NCBI RefSeq assembly: GCF_008831285.2
Contig: NC_045140.1
Coordinates: 27,732,131-27,796,130 of the forward strand
DNA length: 64,000 nucleotides
Source of the DNA: Nymphaea colorata
Lineage: Eukaryota; Streptophyta; Magnoliopsida; Nymphaeales; Nymphaeaceae
Reading direction: 5' to 3'
Shown: positions 22,396 to 35,300 of the stretch, piece after piece
Position numbering within the stretch: the stretch's first letter is position 1
How the letters are laid out: each line of letters opens with the position of its first letter
Translations under genes and position numbers: made by a program
Notes under the pieces: model-generated
Databases searched by the model: none
What the model was told of the DNA's origin: nothing
The model's input: only the letters and a program-made list of their open reading frames with translations

Positions 22396-25300
22396 ATGAC
22401 GAGCGCCTCGGAGCTCTTCTACCACCGGAGATCTCGCTCTTATTGGCGGAATTCGGCCGACCAGGGGTTTGCCGCGGCTACTGCCTCTACCGCCGCCCCT
22501 CCTCTTCCTTCTTCTCCTGCCCACCACCACCGACACCACCATCATCGCCATCGCCACTCCCACCATCGCGATCTCGACGACTGCGATCCTTACCGTCATC
22601 CCCACCACGCCAGGCAGCTGTGCAACCGCCTTTCGCAGATAGTAAGGCCTTCCCCCTCTTCAGCGACCTGGCTTCTCCACTATTGGAGTTATCTTTCCTC
22701 TCCCCTATTTTTTCCACTTTTAGGTTTAGTTTAGTCCTTGGGACCTGTGGGTGGGTTTCCATCGGCTTCTCGAGTGATTTCGCTGTTTTTCATCCGAAAG
22801 AACTTTAGCTGGTTCCAGTTGGACCTCTCTCTTCTCAATGGCGATTGGACAAGTGTTTTATCGGTAGATTCTTTGTGGTTCTTTCTTTGTTCTGTGTGCC
22901 GTCTGAGATTGGTTCTCTTTGACCATATCGTAGTCAATTTTCCCTGTTTCACTTGGTTACTGTCGCGTCATTTGTGTGGTGCATTTTTTGTCTTTGGTCA
23001 TCTTATGCTACAGAATACGCGTGTACTTTAAGTCGATTAGGCTGAGCCAGATCAAGGACTACCTTCAATTCCTTTCAATTGGAACAGAGAGTTGCTTTCT
23101 TCAAGCTGTTGGTTTGTTTTGCGTTGAGCCCCTGTTTTTGAACCATTAGCTAGTGATGCTGTTGCATTTGTGACCTTGGCCTTCAATGTCTTGTCTCTAG
23201 TTATGGCTTCAAAGAAATGTGTACTATGTCACAACTGAATCAATGGTTGAAAGAACGATGTAATGAAAGTGTCACAACTAGTGTATCAAAATAAACATAC
23301 GACATTGTTGAGTTGAAAAGTTGAAACATAGTGGGGACGGTTGTTCCCTAAGACATATTTTTTCATATGCTTCTCTGTGTGACACTGAGGGAGGATATTT
23401 ACCAGGGTGATGGCCTTTTGTATATTGCTAGTCTTCTTCATGTTGAAGCGTCAAAACATATGCGTTTATACACTTTATGATGCAATTACAATTGCAGTGC
23501 CTCGCTAGGACGACACAAGTTTGTATCTTGCAAAATTTGTGGACTTTTAACTCAAATGTGCAGGCATCGGTTGGTGCAAGGCTTGAGAATCCTCTTAATA
23601 TTCTCGGATTATAACTCAATTCTTTAGGATGGCTTAACAGATTGTAGTTGCACATTTGAAGGCCCTTTTGAACTCCATTCATATGTTCTTGGTTCCTCAC
23701 GTTCTCTGGCCTTCATCTTAATAAACCTCAGGCTAAGGTACAATAAGTCATATGCATCAGGGTCCACCCTTTGGTTTTTTTTTTTTTTGGTTTTTTTTTT
23801 TCTTCCAAATGTTAAATATATATATTTAGTGATACTTGTATAACATGCCATAAATATAAATATGCTTTATAGTTTATATTTAATGTTTTAAATGGTGGTT
23901 GGCAAGCTGGCCCATGTGTATTGGAAAATGCTTGCTGATTGTTGATAATGGTAACTCCTGTTGGGGCTGTTATTTTATTAGGTTGAGGTTTTGCCACTAT
24001 GTCCAAGCTTTTCATGTCTTGTTTTGGAGCTTGATTGCTAAGTCCAAATGAGTTTTTATAGCGGCAAGATTGAGGCGGTAGAGCTGTGTTTGATGTTTTT
24101 CACGTTAACTTCCATTTAAATTTAACATTTTGGAATAGGAAAAAATTTATATCCTCATCCTAGTGAACGTACTGCAAATAACCAGCTTGAAAGTTTCAGC
24201 AAGCTTTCAACCAAACCAAATTGAAGTAGGAGCTAAATAGTTTCAATTGAGGATGTCATCTTTGCAGCATCTTCACTTTATGCATGTGGAACAAGCATTT
24301 TTCGAGTTGGAATGCAACAAAAGCGCTTGTCTCTTCTTGACACTGAAAGAATATGGGCTTCACAATATGTGATTGTCTTTACATTTTCTATGTTGCAAGC
24401 TGTTTTTTAACCCTTCAAATGGTGTGAATACTGTAACTATCTGATCTGAGATCCATGCTGGGAGAGATCCATTGTTAAAACTTTAAACTTAAACAGTCAA
24501 TGGATAATGGACCCATGGTTTTCATATCCAATTTACATTGAAGAACTGTAGATCTAAGAGGCGAGGGGGGTGTTTCTGAATCCAAGTGGATCTCAGATTA
24601 GATCCGATGTGATCAAACATGGACTATATGTTTCTAACTGACATTTGCAGAGCTTGCAGTTTTTCTTCTTGATCCTGCAGAATTTTTCTTCTTTTCCTGG
24701 GACCTGGAGTGAGAATCATGTATGATCAGGAGCTCTATCTGAGTTGATCTACACAGCCTCATGTCCTCAGTTATCAGTTACTTTTGGGATCTTAAATACC
24801 AGAGTCTCAGATCCATGGATTTCACAGGGATCTCAGATTGTCAGATCCCTTGTTGAGGCAATGCATGAATTACAACGGGAGTCTGTGATCATGCATCTTT
24901 AATCCATAGAACTGAAGTCAGAACTCCCCCTTGCCTCCCTCTTCCTTTTCTCTAAATAGATGTCCATGGATTTGGTGGGTAAAAGGGACCACAAATTTAC
25001 TGTTCTAAGGTCTGCAGCTTGATAGAATGATGGAGCCGAGGTGGGCTGCACATTAGATTTTGACGCTTTAAATTTTTTATTAGATCCAGATAATCAAGCG
25101 CCCCTCTGTGTCTAAATTTCTGCTGGAACTTCAGCCTTAAGCAATTTTTCATAAAGCAGTGCATGTTGCAATCTCAATATGTTCTAATTCTTTGTTTACA
25201 AAAGGAGGTTAATGAAACAGCAACTTGACTTATTAGATGACACTGTCTTGAAAAAGAAACTTATCTATAAAAGAAAATATTTAATTATTGTCTCAGTAAC

Positions 25301-25778
25301 TTCTCAGAAGGAAACCAGTTATCATCTATCAAGTGAACTTATAAACCAGTTTTCATGTATCGAGTGAACACACCTCTACAGCCCTTTGCTACTTTAAGAG
25401 GGACAAACACTGGATCTGCCACTGCCATTCTCAATGGTTTCCTAACCTCTTTTAACTCTTCCCTGCCTTTCTTTGATGATGTGATAGAGAAAAGTCTTGG
25501 TTATCAACAGGCACTTACTGCCAGATGATGGGAATAATGAAATAAATCATCTATTTATTGTTTCCTTATATCACTGCGTTAATATTTCCAGGAACGCGAT
25601 TCTTCTCGGTATGACGAACCAACTGTTCTGTCTCACACAAGCACCAGCAGTGGTAATGGAACCTCTGGCAATGCAGGTAACTGGTTGGGGATAGACAGGA
25701 GCGAGCGACTTCCTGGGGCTGTACTACAAGCACGGGCAAGGCTTTTTGAGAGGTTGAGAGGGTCATCTCTTACAGCAA

Positions 25779-25810
<32 letters not shown>

Positions 25811-26760
25811 TTGAGTGCATGCATGCATGTATTTGTGTGGACTCCAGCAGCCTTAAACGGGATGTTTGTTTTAATGATGCCCTTTGTATAAAAGGTTGCT
25901 CTCTTCTGCTTGGTTGAAAGAAGCTTCAGGCAGGAAAGAGTGGATGGAGCCTTTACATTTCATAGAAGGCATTGAGTTTTATGTGCTTACGTCCACTTGC
26001 TCCTAGAAGAGCATCTCCCATTAGCGGGGGAGCGCCTTGACAGATTTTGTGCATGCCCGCTTTTGCCACCTCAAGGACAGAAGCGGCAGGCCAAGAATTG
26101 ATGTGCCGACTGGCTGCCAAGCCTGCCAGAGGGATAATGCTTCAACCCTCAACTAAGCTTGGTTGAATTTCAACTGTCCAAGAGGGCCAATTCACCCAAT
26201 GAATAAGCATGCAGTTGTGTTTGTATATGTGGTGCTGAATCACTGTCTGGAGTCTAGGTTCTTCTTATCAAATATATGCATGTGGATGAATATGAATTAA
26301 GTATTTTTTCATGTGTTCATGGCCATTATTGTGAATCAGGCAAAGTAATCATGCTCAAAACATGTCCGGGGGTGGTTTCTACCCAATGACCATTGATGAT
26401 TTGAGGTTTGTTGATGCGGGAGACTGGGAAATTGAATCACCAAGGGAGTGGCTGGCGCCAACCAACATATATTCATCAAGTAGGAGCCAAACTGAGGCGT
26501 TGCCATTTTCTAGTGAGTGCAAAGCAAAGCCTCCCGGCCTCAGTCGACAGGCTATCAATAGTCTGCACAGAGAGCTTTTTGCAGGGACTGAAGGTGTCTC
26601 CATTGAATGTTCGATATGCTTGGAGAGATTTATGGTGGGAGAGGGATTGATCCGCTTGCCATGTTGGCACAAGTTTCATCCCGTGTGCCTAGATCCTTGG
26701 ATAACTACTTGTGGAGACTGCCCATATTGCCGTACATGCATAGATGTGGGTTCTGGATGA
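22396..26760 (+). CDS. RHY1A: RING-H2 E3 ubiquitin ligase, RHY1A-like
   Basis: Three exons, 22396-22641, 25592-25782 and 26340-26760, encode 285 residues. The start MTSASELFYHRRSRS matches what I recall of Arabidopsis RHY1A, followed by a histidine-rich tract (residues 43-57) and a DLDDCDPYRHP segment. Exon 2 contributes ERLPGAVLQARARLFERLRG. The C-terminal RING-H2 finger has ligands C236, C239, C254, H256, H259, C262, C273 and C276 (CSICLERF, LPCWHKFHPVCLDPW, CGDCPYC). Proteins with this finger recruit E2 enzymes and transfer ubiquitin; the substrate is unknown. Intron 1 is 2.95 kb. The exon 2 donor (AG|GTCTCT) is the first unit of a long CT microsatellite, a weak context, but it is the only junction that keeps the frame into exon 3. 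Confidence 0.88.
25783..25811. repeat. (CT)n microsatellite on a splice donor
   Basis: The CT tract starts at the GT of the RHY1A exon 2 donor and fills the first ~28 bp of intron 2. Confidence 0.9.
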
Positions 26761-27196
26761 GGAGCTTCGTTCTACAGTAGGAAATTTGCTTTTCTGAGTG
26801 ACTGCATTTAACATTATAGTTTTTTTTTGGCCCGCCGTTGTGCCAAAATCTGTATGTTAGTAAGCTTAGAACTGTAACAAACAATTTTGTCAGCATTACA
26901 GAGGCTTTACATTGATGGAATGTAAGCCTTCAGTTATGACTAGCACCATTTCCAGAAAAAGGAAATTGGTTGCTGTGTAGTGGAAATTTCAAGAGACTGG
27001 ATATGTAACAATTTCACTCTGTTAACTTTCCAATTCAGCATAATTATTTACATACGTACACTGAAAAAATTAAAACTGATAAAACTGAAAAGTGCTGTGA
27101 CGACCACAAGCTGTCTATGCTATAGACGGTTGCTAAATACGATTGTGACGATTTTTTTTTTTATCGATAGTCTTCAATATCTGGCAGTTGGCAGCC

Positions 27197-27197
<1 letters not shown>

Positions 27198-27271
<74 letters not shown>
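27198..27271. repeat. Compound microsatellite (TA)n(GA)n
   Basis: About 25 TA units followed directly by about 11 GA units. Confidence 0.95.
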
Positions 27272-27937
27272 CCTTTTACGTGTTGAATAAAAGGAAAGGA
27301 GGCATCCTACTCAAATATTTTTGGAATTTCAAAGCCAAAATAACAAGTTTGAAGGGTTTAGGGGAAAGGTCGTATTAATTTTCTTTTAAGCTTCTCACTG
27401 GAGGCAACCGCACTTGAGCGGACGTACATTCTTGCTCCAGAATTGACGCTTATGGGGCGTTGTGGATTTTTTTTTTCTCCGAATATATGGATTCTAGTTG
27501 CTCAAGTCGAAGCAGAAAAAATAAAAAGAGGTCAGGGTGTATGTTTTCTTTGCATTGTCTCCCACTATTTCTGCTTGGTTCGTGGATTGGACTCTACAAC
27601 CCTTTAATTTTTTATCAGGAAAAAGCTTATCAAATATTTGGGACCTGAGGGAAAAAGAGACTTAAACTGTCTCAGGAGTCGTGTCATGGGAAAAATCGGA
27701 AAAGCTGTTAAAGACACATGAAACAGAGCGGATCTGGTCCTGTGAACGGCAGAATTTACAGCTATGGTGGCATAATAGTTGGCAAGGTTACATACACTAA
27801 GATCATGTTCAATGGAACGAGAGAGAGAGAGAGAGGTGCACCAGGCTAGATGGCTGGACTTATGGCTTTGGAGTTAAATGAAAATAAAAAATTCAATACG
27901 CTGGGTGCGCTTGTTGATTTAAACTGGTAGAGGGCCT

Positions 27938-28085
27938 CAATGGCTCAATCATCTTCTTCCACTTCTTCTGTCATCTAATTTCAGCTTTCAATTGCATATT
28001 TATACAAGTATTATACAAGTACAATGGCTCAATCATCTTCTTCCACTTCTTCTGTCATCTAATTTCAGCTTTCAATTGCATATTT
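27938..28085 (+). repeat. Perfect direct duplication, period 84 bp
   Basis: A 64-bp block starting CAATGGCTCAATCATCTTCT occurs at 27938 and again at 28022 without visible differences. The copies are separated by 20 bp that contain ATACAAGTATTATACAAGTA. The identity suggests a recent duplication. Confidence 0.9.
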
Positions 28086-28139
28086 CCATTATGATTTTTA
28101 TCCAAATTGAAATAAACTTAATTAGCAGTTCAAGTATGC

Positions 28140-28325
28140 TTAGAGGTCGTTTGGTAGTAGGAACACCATGTGAATGTTCTATGAATTTGTCCCAAAAAGA
28201 TTGAGATATGTTCATAAATCACTAAAATATGTGATGTATGAATCTTCCTCAATCTTTAAGTTATATTCATGAAACACTCATTGAGCAAGTTCATAGAACA
28301 TGAATATTCCCCGATCTTTAGTTTA
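28140..28325. repeat. Possible foldback/MITE remnant
   Basis: The block GAATGTTCTATGAATTTGTC near 28171 has an inverted counterpart (GTTCATAGAACATGAATATT) near 28289, and AAGATTGAG/CTCAATCTTT words pair between them. The left side starts AGGTCGTTTGGTAG, a form common at MITE ends. The right terminus is not clear. Confidence 0.4.
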
Positions 28326-29180
28326 GTCTTATTTTGCCGAGCTTTACGCTTACCTCTTATATTTTCACGTTGATAAATACTGTATATTTTATACTCAAAT
28401 ACCACTGAATCAGACCTCATTTTCACTGTTTCATGGCTTACTTAGCATGTTCGGGTAAAAGTTCCAAGGGTTAAGAAACTTCCACCTCAGTATTTTATGC
28501 TGTTTGCCGGAGGATTATAAGTATCGTAAATGAAATTAGTTTTTCTGGGCATTTCATGATTTCCCAGGGATATATAATTTTATATAATAATGACAGTTTG
28601 AGTGACATTTTAGAACTATACTTCCACAAAACTCACTTGTCACGACTTGGTTTCTAACTTCTAAGTGAGTTTTTTAGAATAGTCAAAATCAAGTTTTAGT
28701 TACTTGAACGACAACTGTTAACTTAATTTTTATGCAACTTGTTTTTTGTTAAGTTTTATGAGAATTTAATAAGCTTGATAAACAATATTACCCCTTTAAA
28801 ACTCGCGTTGGTTTAGAACTGAAGTTCTTTTCATTTTGATTTAGAGCTCGTTTCTTTCCAAATTAAGTTTCTGAAAAGTTTAGTTTTGGCATGTCTCAAC
28901 AAACCTCAAACCAAGTTGTTTGTTTAAACCGAGTTTTACACCACTGAAACAAACCAATTGCTTCAGAAAGATTATCTGTGGTTTTAACTGTTTGTTGATT
29001 TCCCGTGCGGCCACTTATTTTCTGTATTATGTGTAATCCGAAGATCAACACTCGGACTCGATCGATTGCTATGTTGCTCTTAGTCAGTTAATTGGCTCTG
29101 CAGCCTCCAAGGAAAAGATCGGCCAACGCGGCCCCACGGGGCGGGGCTCAATCTTCACCTTCTCTTCCCCAAAACCCTTC

Positions 29181-29231
29181 CATATAAGAACAGAACAGCT
29201 CCGAGGTCAGAGGGGTTTAACGTTTATATAG
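29181..29231 (+). promoter_or_regulatory. Putative core promoter of the RpoTp gene
   Basis: Two TATA-like elements, CATATAAGAA at 29181 and TTTATATAGT at 29223, lie about 200 and 160 bp before the CUG start. From either one to the CUG at 29381 there is no ATG in any frame, which is what initiation at CUG by scanning would need. Which TATA is used cannot be read from sequence. Confidence 0.5.
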
Positions 29232-29380
29232 TCCGAACTCAAGCACAGCAACAACCAGAAAGTACTCAAACTTCTCATCCAAAACTTGCTACCAGACCCA
29301 TCTTCAGTTTTTTCCCTTCCCCGCCATTACGGATTCTTCATCTTCTTCCTGTTTCAGCTTTTAGACCCGCTACCATCACC

Positions 29381-32300
29381 CTGGCTTCCACGGCTGCATC
29401 TTTTCTCCCTTGCCCACCTGCCCACTACCACCACTGCCATTCCTCCCCCGCCACTTCATGCAGCAGGGTAAGAGGAAAAGGCCTGTCGCCTTCTCTTAAT
29501 GGCTCTCCTTATGCCGCCCACAGTAGGAAGCCGACCTTAATCTGCAGGTGCGTGCAGACCAACACCTTCGTCTCTTCCTCATCAGAATTCGAGGATTCGC
29601 CTGGGTTCAAGCGGCAACTTCTTATCGAACAGTTCTCTTCTCCTCTCCATTGCCCTCCCTCCCTCACCCCCGTTGACGATGATCTCGTTCTTGGTCCCGC
29701 CACCGATGGGTATCTATGGACGGCTCGTGGGGTTACCGACGTTCTGCCTGGAGAAGCCCCTCCGAGGGTTTTCCTCCTCGACCCACCTTGGCTTCCGGGG
29801 GAACTCGTGCAGGAGAGCAGAAGGCGGTTGCGGGAGAGGGAAAGAGAGAGCAGGATGTATAATTTGCTGAGGAGGAGACAGGTGAAGATGGAGACGGAAG
29901 CATGGGAGGACGCAGCCAGGGAGTATAGGGAGCTCATCAAGGAGATGTGCGAGAAGAAGCTGGCTCCCCATCTTCCATACGTGAAATCTCTCTTTCTCGG
30001 CTGGTTCGAACCGTTCCGGGATGCCATAAGGAAGGATCAGGAGTTCCAGGCCAAGCGAAAAAACCTAGCTGCCGCTTACGCACCGTACATTGGCCATCTG
30101 CCGGCAGATATGATGGCGGTTATTGTGATGCATAAGATGATGGTGCTGCTGATGAACGGGCAGGATGATGGGTGCGTCCGGCTGGTTCACGCCGCCTGCC
30201 ACATTGGGGAAGCTATCGAGCAGGAGGTGCGATGAATTCGTTGAACAAACCTCCTTTCTGCAGTACACATAGTTGCTCATTTTTAAATTCTTGCACTATT
30301 TGGATATAACTCAGCAAGTGGAATGTTAGCCAATTGTTGAGTTTGATCGATCTCAGGGTAGTGGCATTTTAAAGCAATTGGCGAGGTGTTTCCCAATAGT
30401 CTCTTATAATGACTTTCTCGTAGCTTCATTATTTGTGCCATAAGTTCACGGGATTGTGGAATATGGCTGTTGTTTGTTATGAATATACGACAGCTGTTGC
30501 AATAAATAATGTCGAACCCTCCAATCCACTACTCGGGTCAGGAAATATGAAATATGCTACACGTCGACGTAATTCAGTCTCTACTTTTAGAATAAGAAGT
30601 TGCTGCCTGTCATCTTGGTCTTTCTCTTTCAAATATCTGAATAAACAGATTGTAGGAGTTCAAGGTTACTCTTTATTTTTAGTTTGTATTTCTACAGGAA
30701 CAGCATTTTGTCCTCAGGTTCTATTCTGAAACTTGGATTGCCTCGGTAAATACTTCATTGCTTATTTCCTGACCCACTTTTGGTGACTATACTTTGCAGA
30801 TCAGGATTTATAACTTTTTCCAGAGAACTAAGAAATCTGCAAAGGAAAACCATGAAGAAGAAGTAAAGAATCAAAAGGCTCTAAGGAAACGTGTGATGAA
30901 TTTGCTGAAACAGAGAAAATTTCGTGATGTGCAATTACTGGTCGAAGATGAAGATCTGGAACCTTGGGGTAGAGATGCTCATGCTAAGGTTACTCATCTT
31001 TAATTCATTCTAGGGCAACCAATTATTTATCTTTAATACGTGCATCGTGCTACATGTTTCTTCTGGAGGACCAAGTCCGCCCTTGTCTGTCTGAACGTTT
31101 TCTGTTTCATGTGCTAGATCTTGAAATATTTGTATTTGTGTGTACATTTTCAGTTGGGAAGCCGCCTGATAGATTTATTGGTTCAAACAGCTTATGTGCA
31201 ACCTCCACTTGATCAACTAGCAGAAGGTCCTCCTGAAATTCGTCCTGCCTTCATTCATACATTTAAAACTGTCAAGAAGGAAGCAGAGTAAGATTTTTTC
31301 CTCCTTTTAGACATCAATCTATACCTATCTACAGCCTGCCTTTTATCCAACCTCAATATAGGCATCCCAACCCTGGTACGTGTGGTCATTTTAAGCAAGT
31401 CCCATTCTCTTTTGATTCAACTTTGCCACGTAGCACAAAATACCATTTTGTTTATTTCTTTTAGATCAATAAGGCGTCTGAGATTTCCAAACCTGTAAGG
31501 ATTTCAACACTAATTTTAGTTATGATACTCCCACCCATTGCCTATCTAGTAAGATGGAAGGAGTGAAATGTTGGTACTGTGGCTTCTTCTGATCTAGATG
31601 TATCTCTATATCACACTTCAATGAAGTCCATGTTCACAATTTATACATATCTTTACAAATGACTAAATTTGTTATTGAATTCTTACATGTAGCAAGTCCG
31701 TCAAGAGGTATGGAGTTATTGAATGCGACCCACTTGTACGTAAAGGGCTTGATGCAACAGTAAGCTGCCTACTTCTTTTTTAATCCAGACCTCACTTTTT
31801 TCTTTTTATGAGCCGACTATAATAGATGTATACTTTTATCAATCTTCATTCTAAAGATTTGTTAGATGTCAAGTTCTAACAGGATATGGAGTGAATTTTG
31901 TGAAGAGTCATATATGAAGAATCGATGTGTGACTTTTTCTTGTTAATTTCAAATTTTATGAAAAAGCACAATAATGTGTAATGTCTTATATCATATGTAA
32001 ATACGTGGCCTGTTCGTTCTTGAAACTGTGAAGTTCTTGTAGGATATACAGTTTTTAGCATCCTTATAAGGCAACATATGGTTAGATTTTAAGTTATTCT
32101 TTTGTTCTTGTTCTAACTGCTTTGGTTTTGTATCTAACAGGCAAGGCATTTGGTTATACCTTACATGCCAATGTTAATTCGTCCAAAAAAATGGACAGGG
32201 TACGTTGTGAAAATTCCATCTGTGCGTGTTTGTGTATGTATGCATGTAATAGAAATTATGGGGAGTGCCAATTATGAAACACCTTAGTTGATTCATTATC

Positions 32301-35300
32301 TGCAAATTTTCTAACTTTTGGTCAATTTGCATCTTTATGGTTATCTAAGATAACTGTCACATCTGTGTCTATTCCATGAATTCATGGTCCCGAGTATAAA
32401 CAATTTTTGTGATTTGCAGGTATGACAGTGGTGGGCACCTGTTCTTGCCTTCTTATATCATGCGCACTCATGGAGCAAAGCAACAGCGTGTTGCACTTAA
32501 AAGTGTTCCAAAGGACCAACTGAAGAAAGTATCTGAGGTCAGGGTCTCCCACTACTGACAGAAAACAATTTCTATTGATCACCTCACTTGAGGACCTATT
32601 TCAGTAGCTAACATGTATATTCGTAACTATCTTTTTCTTTACTGCAATTCAGCTCAATAAACATTATTATGAAGAGAAAAAGGTTTATGATTTATGAAGC
32701 ATCCCATTGAAAGAAAACTAAAAAGTTTGTTGGTCTTCATAAAGCTTAAAATTTGCTAAATTATGGGGTTATGGTTAAAATGTTGTACTCCACGTGGTCC
32801 TTCTTTCTAGATGTTAGGACAGGTTCCTGGCAGGCTAAAAACCTCTTGAGCAAGTGCTATCATCTATTTTGGATCACGGTTTGTGGAGAGCATGATTGTA
32901 GCTCATGACAAACAATGGTTGCAATTGCTTGAACAGTAGGTCTGTTCCTTAAAATGATTAAATATTTATGATTTTCTCTTGGATTCTTTTTAGTTTCTGT
33001 TTAGTGAATAGGAATGAGCTGAGGCACATATAGCATTTCCTTCTTTTAACTTTTGTTGAAAGTAGTTCCTTTTGCCATTTCATGTGCTGCAGTATGGCTA
33101 TGGAATATGATGCTATGTAGATCCACAATAAGCCATTCATATTTTATAATCCTTAGGGGTAAATTATTAGAAAACTTAAGAGGTTGAACCTGTTGTGATT
33201 GTTAAAGGAGTCACTGTTTCTCTCCTAGATCGGTACATACATTTGGTGCCAAATCTAGTAACATCTAGGCCCAGCTCAATTAACACTCATCCAGCTCAAT
33301 TAACACTCATCCTTTTCATTGGAATTAACACTCGTAGTTCAGTTGTTAGTCGTGACCAGCTCAAAACCATAAATGGACAAATTACACTCTGAACTAAAAA
33401 GATCTAAATTCAACTTTAGACCATTTAATTTATTGGGCCAGTATTTCCACTTGAGGATTTATGAGTATGATACTGATGGGCTGGATACATAAAGCATCCA
33501 GTTCATTGGCAATTTGATGTGTCTAATAAGTTTTTTTCTAGTGAATGAAGTTCATAGCTTCATCATTTCTAGGATGGAAGAGAATGAAGGAAATCTAGGA
33601 AAATGATGGAGAATATTGTGCTTATTATACTATTTCGGGTGAAGTGCAGTCCTTGCCAATTTCCTTCTCCCCACAAGCCAAGTGAAAATTTGAAAAGTAA
33701 AACTTAATGGTAGGTAAACTGGTCTCTCTCTCTATTCTCTTGAACGAACATTCTCAATATCGTATAGGTTTTGAGTAGCTTGTGATCAGACATTTAGATC
33801 ACTCTGGGAATTATGCACGATAAAGACAATGTATTAACCCCACAACTTTTTATCACCTAGGGATTCTGTCACCATATGCACACCAACAATATCGTTGGAG
33901 ATGATTATATATATCCATGAACTCTGCATGTATATACTCATGCATGCATGAATTTCTGCATATTGACATGTTGCACATGACATCTCAGTTGAGTCATGTC
34001 AGTTGTTTTATTCTTGTCTTCATTGTGATGGCAGAGCACATTTCATATACTGCTTTATTGTAGTTTGTAGATTTTCCTTTTTATGTTTGGGTTCAGTTTC
34101 ATCTTAGAGTTGTGCTATGTGGGAGTACTTGTTGATGGTGGTGAAATTATCCAGGCCCTTGATATTCTTGGAAGCACAAAATGGAGGGTGAACAGAAGAG
34201 TGCTTGATGTAGTTGATAGCTTGTGGGCATGTGGACAACCTCTTGCTGGCTTGGTAGATCGCAATGACGTGAGGCTTCTCGACTTCATCATGCCTTTCTG
34301 TTATTTTTTGCCAATTTTTTTTTTCATTTTTAGTCTTGTAAAATTCTTTTTTAGGTTCCTTTGCCTGAGAAGCCATGCACTGAAGATGAAGCACAAATGA
34401 GGCAATGGAGGTGGAATGTCAAAAAAGTAAAAAAGGAAAATAGTGAGAGGCATGCTCAGAGATGTGATATTGAACTTAAACTTTCGGTAAAATCCATATA
34501 AGTGCCTTAGGCTTTCTTTCATATCTCTTGCTTATTTGTACATCCTATAGTGCAAATTTAATTTTTATTGATGAAGCATAGTCTTGCATTTGTAGGTGGC
34601 AAGGAAAATGAGAAAGGAAGATGGCTTTTATTATCCACATAATCTAGATTTCCGAGGACGTGCCTATCCCATGCATCCACACTTAAATCATCTTGGTTCT
34701 GATCTTTGCCGTGGAATTTTGGAGTTCGCTGAAGGAAAGCCACTAGGAAAAAGTGGATTGCATTGGTTAAAGGTACACTTGGCAAACTTGTACGGTGGCG
34801 GTGTAGACAAGCTTTCATATGATGGGCGGTTGATGTTCATTGAGAACCACTTGGCGGATATATTTGATTCGGCAGAAAGGCCCATTGAAGGAAGGCGTTG
34901 GTGGTTAAATGCTGAAGATCCATTTCAGTGCTTGGCTGCTTGTATTGATCTGTCCAATGCATTAAAAAGCCCTTCTCCAGAAAATGCTGTTTCACACATT
35001 CCAGTTCATCTGGTAAGTTCATTAGTAATACGAGAAGCGGCACATATATTTGAGGTCACATAATAATCTTGCAGTATCCTCAGCTATAGTGATTCTATAG
35101 GGCCTGAGACCTAATGAAGCATTACTCCCAATGGCTCAAGCCAGTGAAGTTTGTGATTGGTATCGCAATGAATTGATTATTGACGTACTATGAAAACATG
35201 GAGATGTCTAGGTTTATTTGTTTCTTGTAATATTTGATCGTGTGTGCAATCCAAAAAGCTGCATAGGCAGACAGAAATGGTATCCTTCATGCAAGAATGA

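Larger units (their letters stand above)
26761..29180. other. Spacer between RHY1A and RpoTp
   Basis: No gene is seen. It holds the RHY1A 3' untranslated region, a long (TA)n(GA)n microsatellite at 27198-27271, a GA tract near 27820, a short direct duplication at 27938-28085 and a foldback-like stretch at 28140-28325. The last 200 bp is richer in C and probably contains the upstream promoter of the polymerase gene. Confidence 0.55.

Noticed and set aside
24440-24850. Repeated GATCTGAGATCC/GGATCTCAGAT words in RHY1A intron 1
   Set aside because: Inverted words of about 11 bp are scattered without continuous arms; too weak for a foldback element.
29458-29540. Out-of-frame ATGs at 29458 and 29499 as the real starts
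   Set aside because: Both frames hit stop codons within about 45 bp; at most they are short overlapping ORFs.
29552-30235. Long polymerase exon 1 frame starting at GTG 29552
   Set aside because: GTG is only where an ORF finder would begin; the frame is open far upstream and the CTG at 29381 has the better context and gives a transit peptide.
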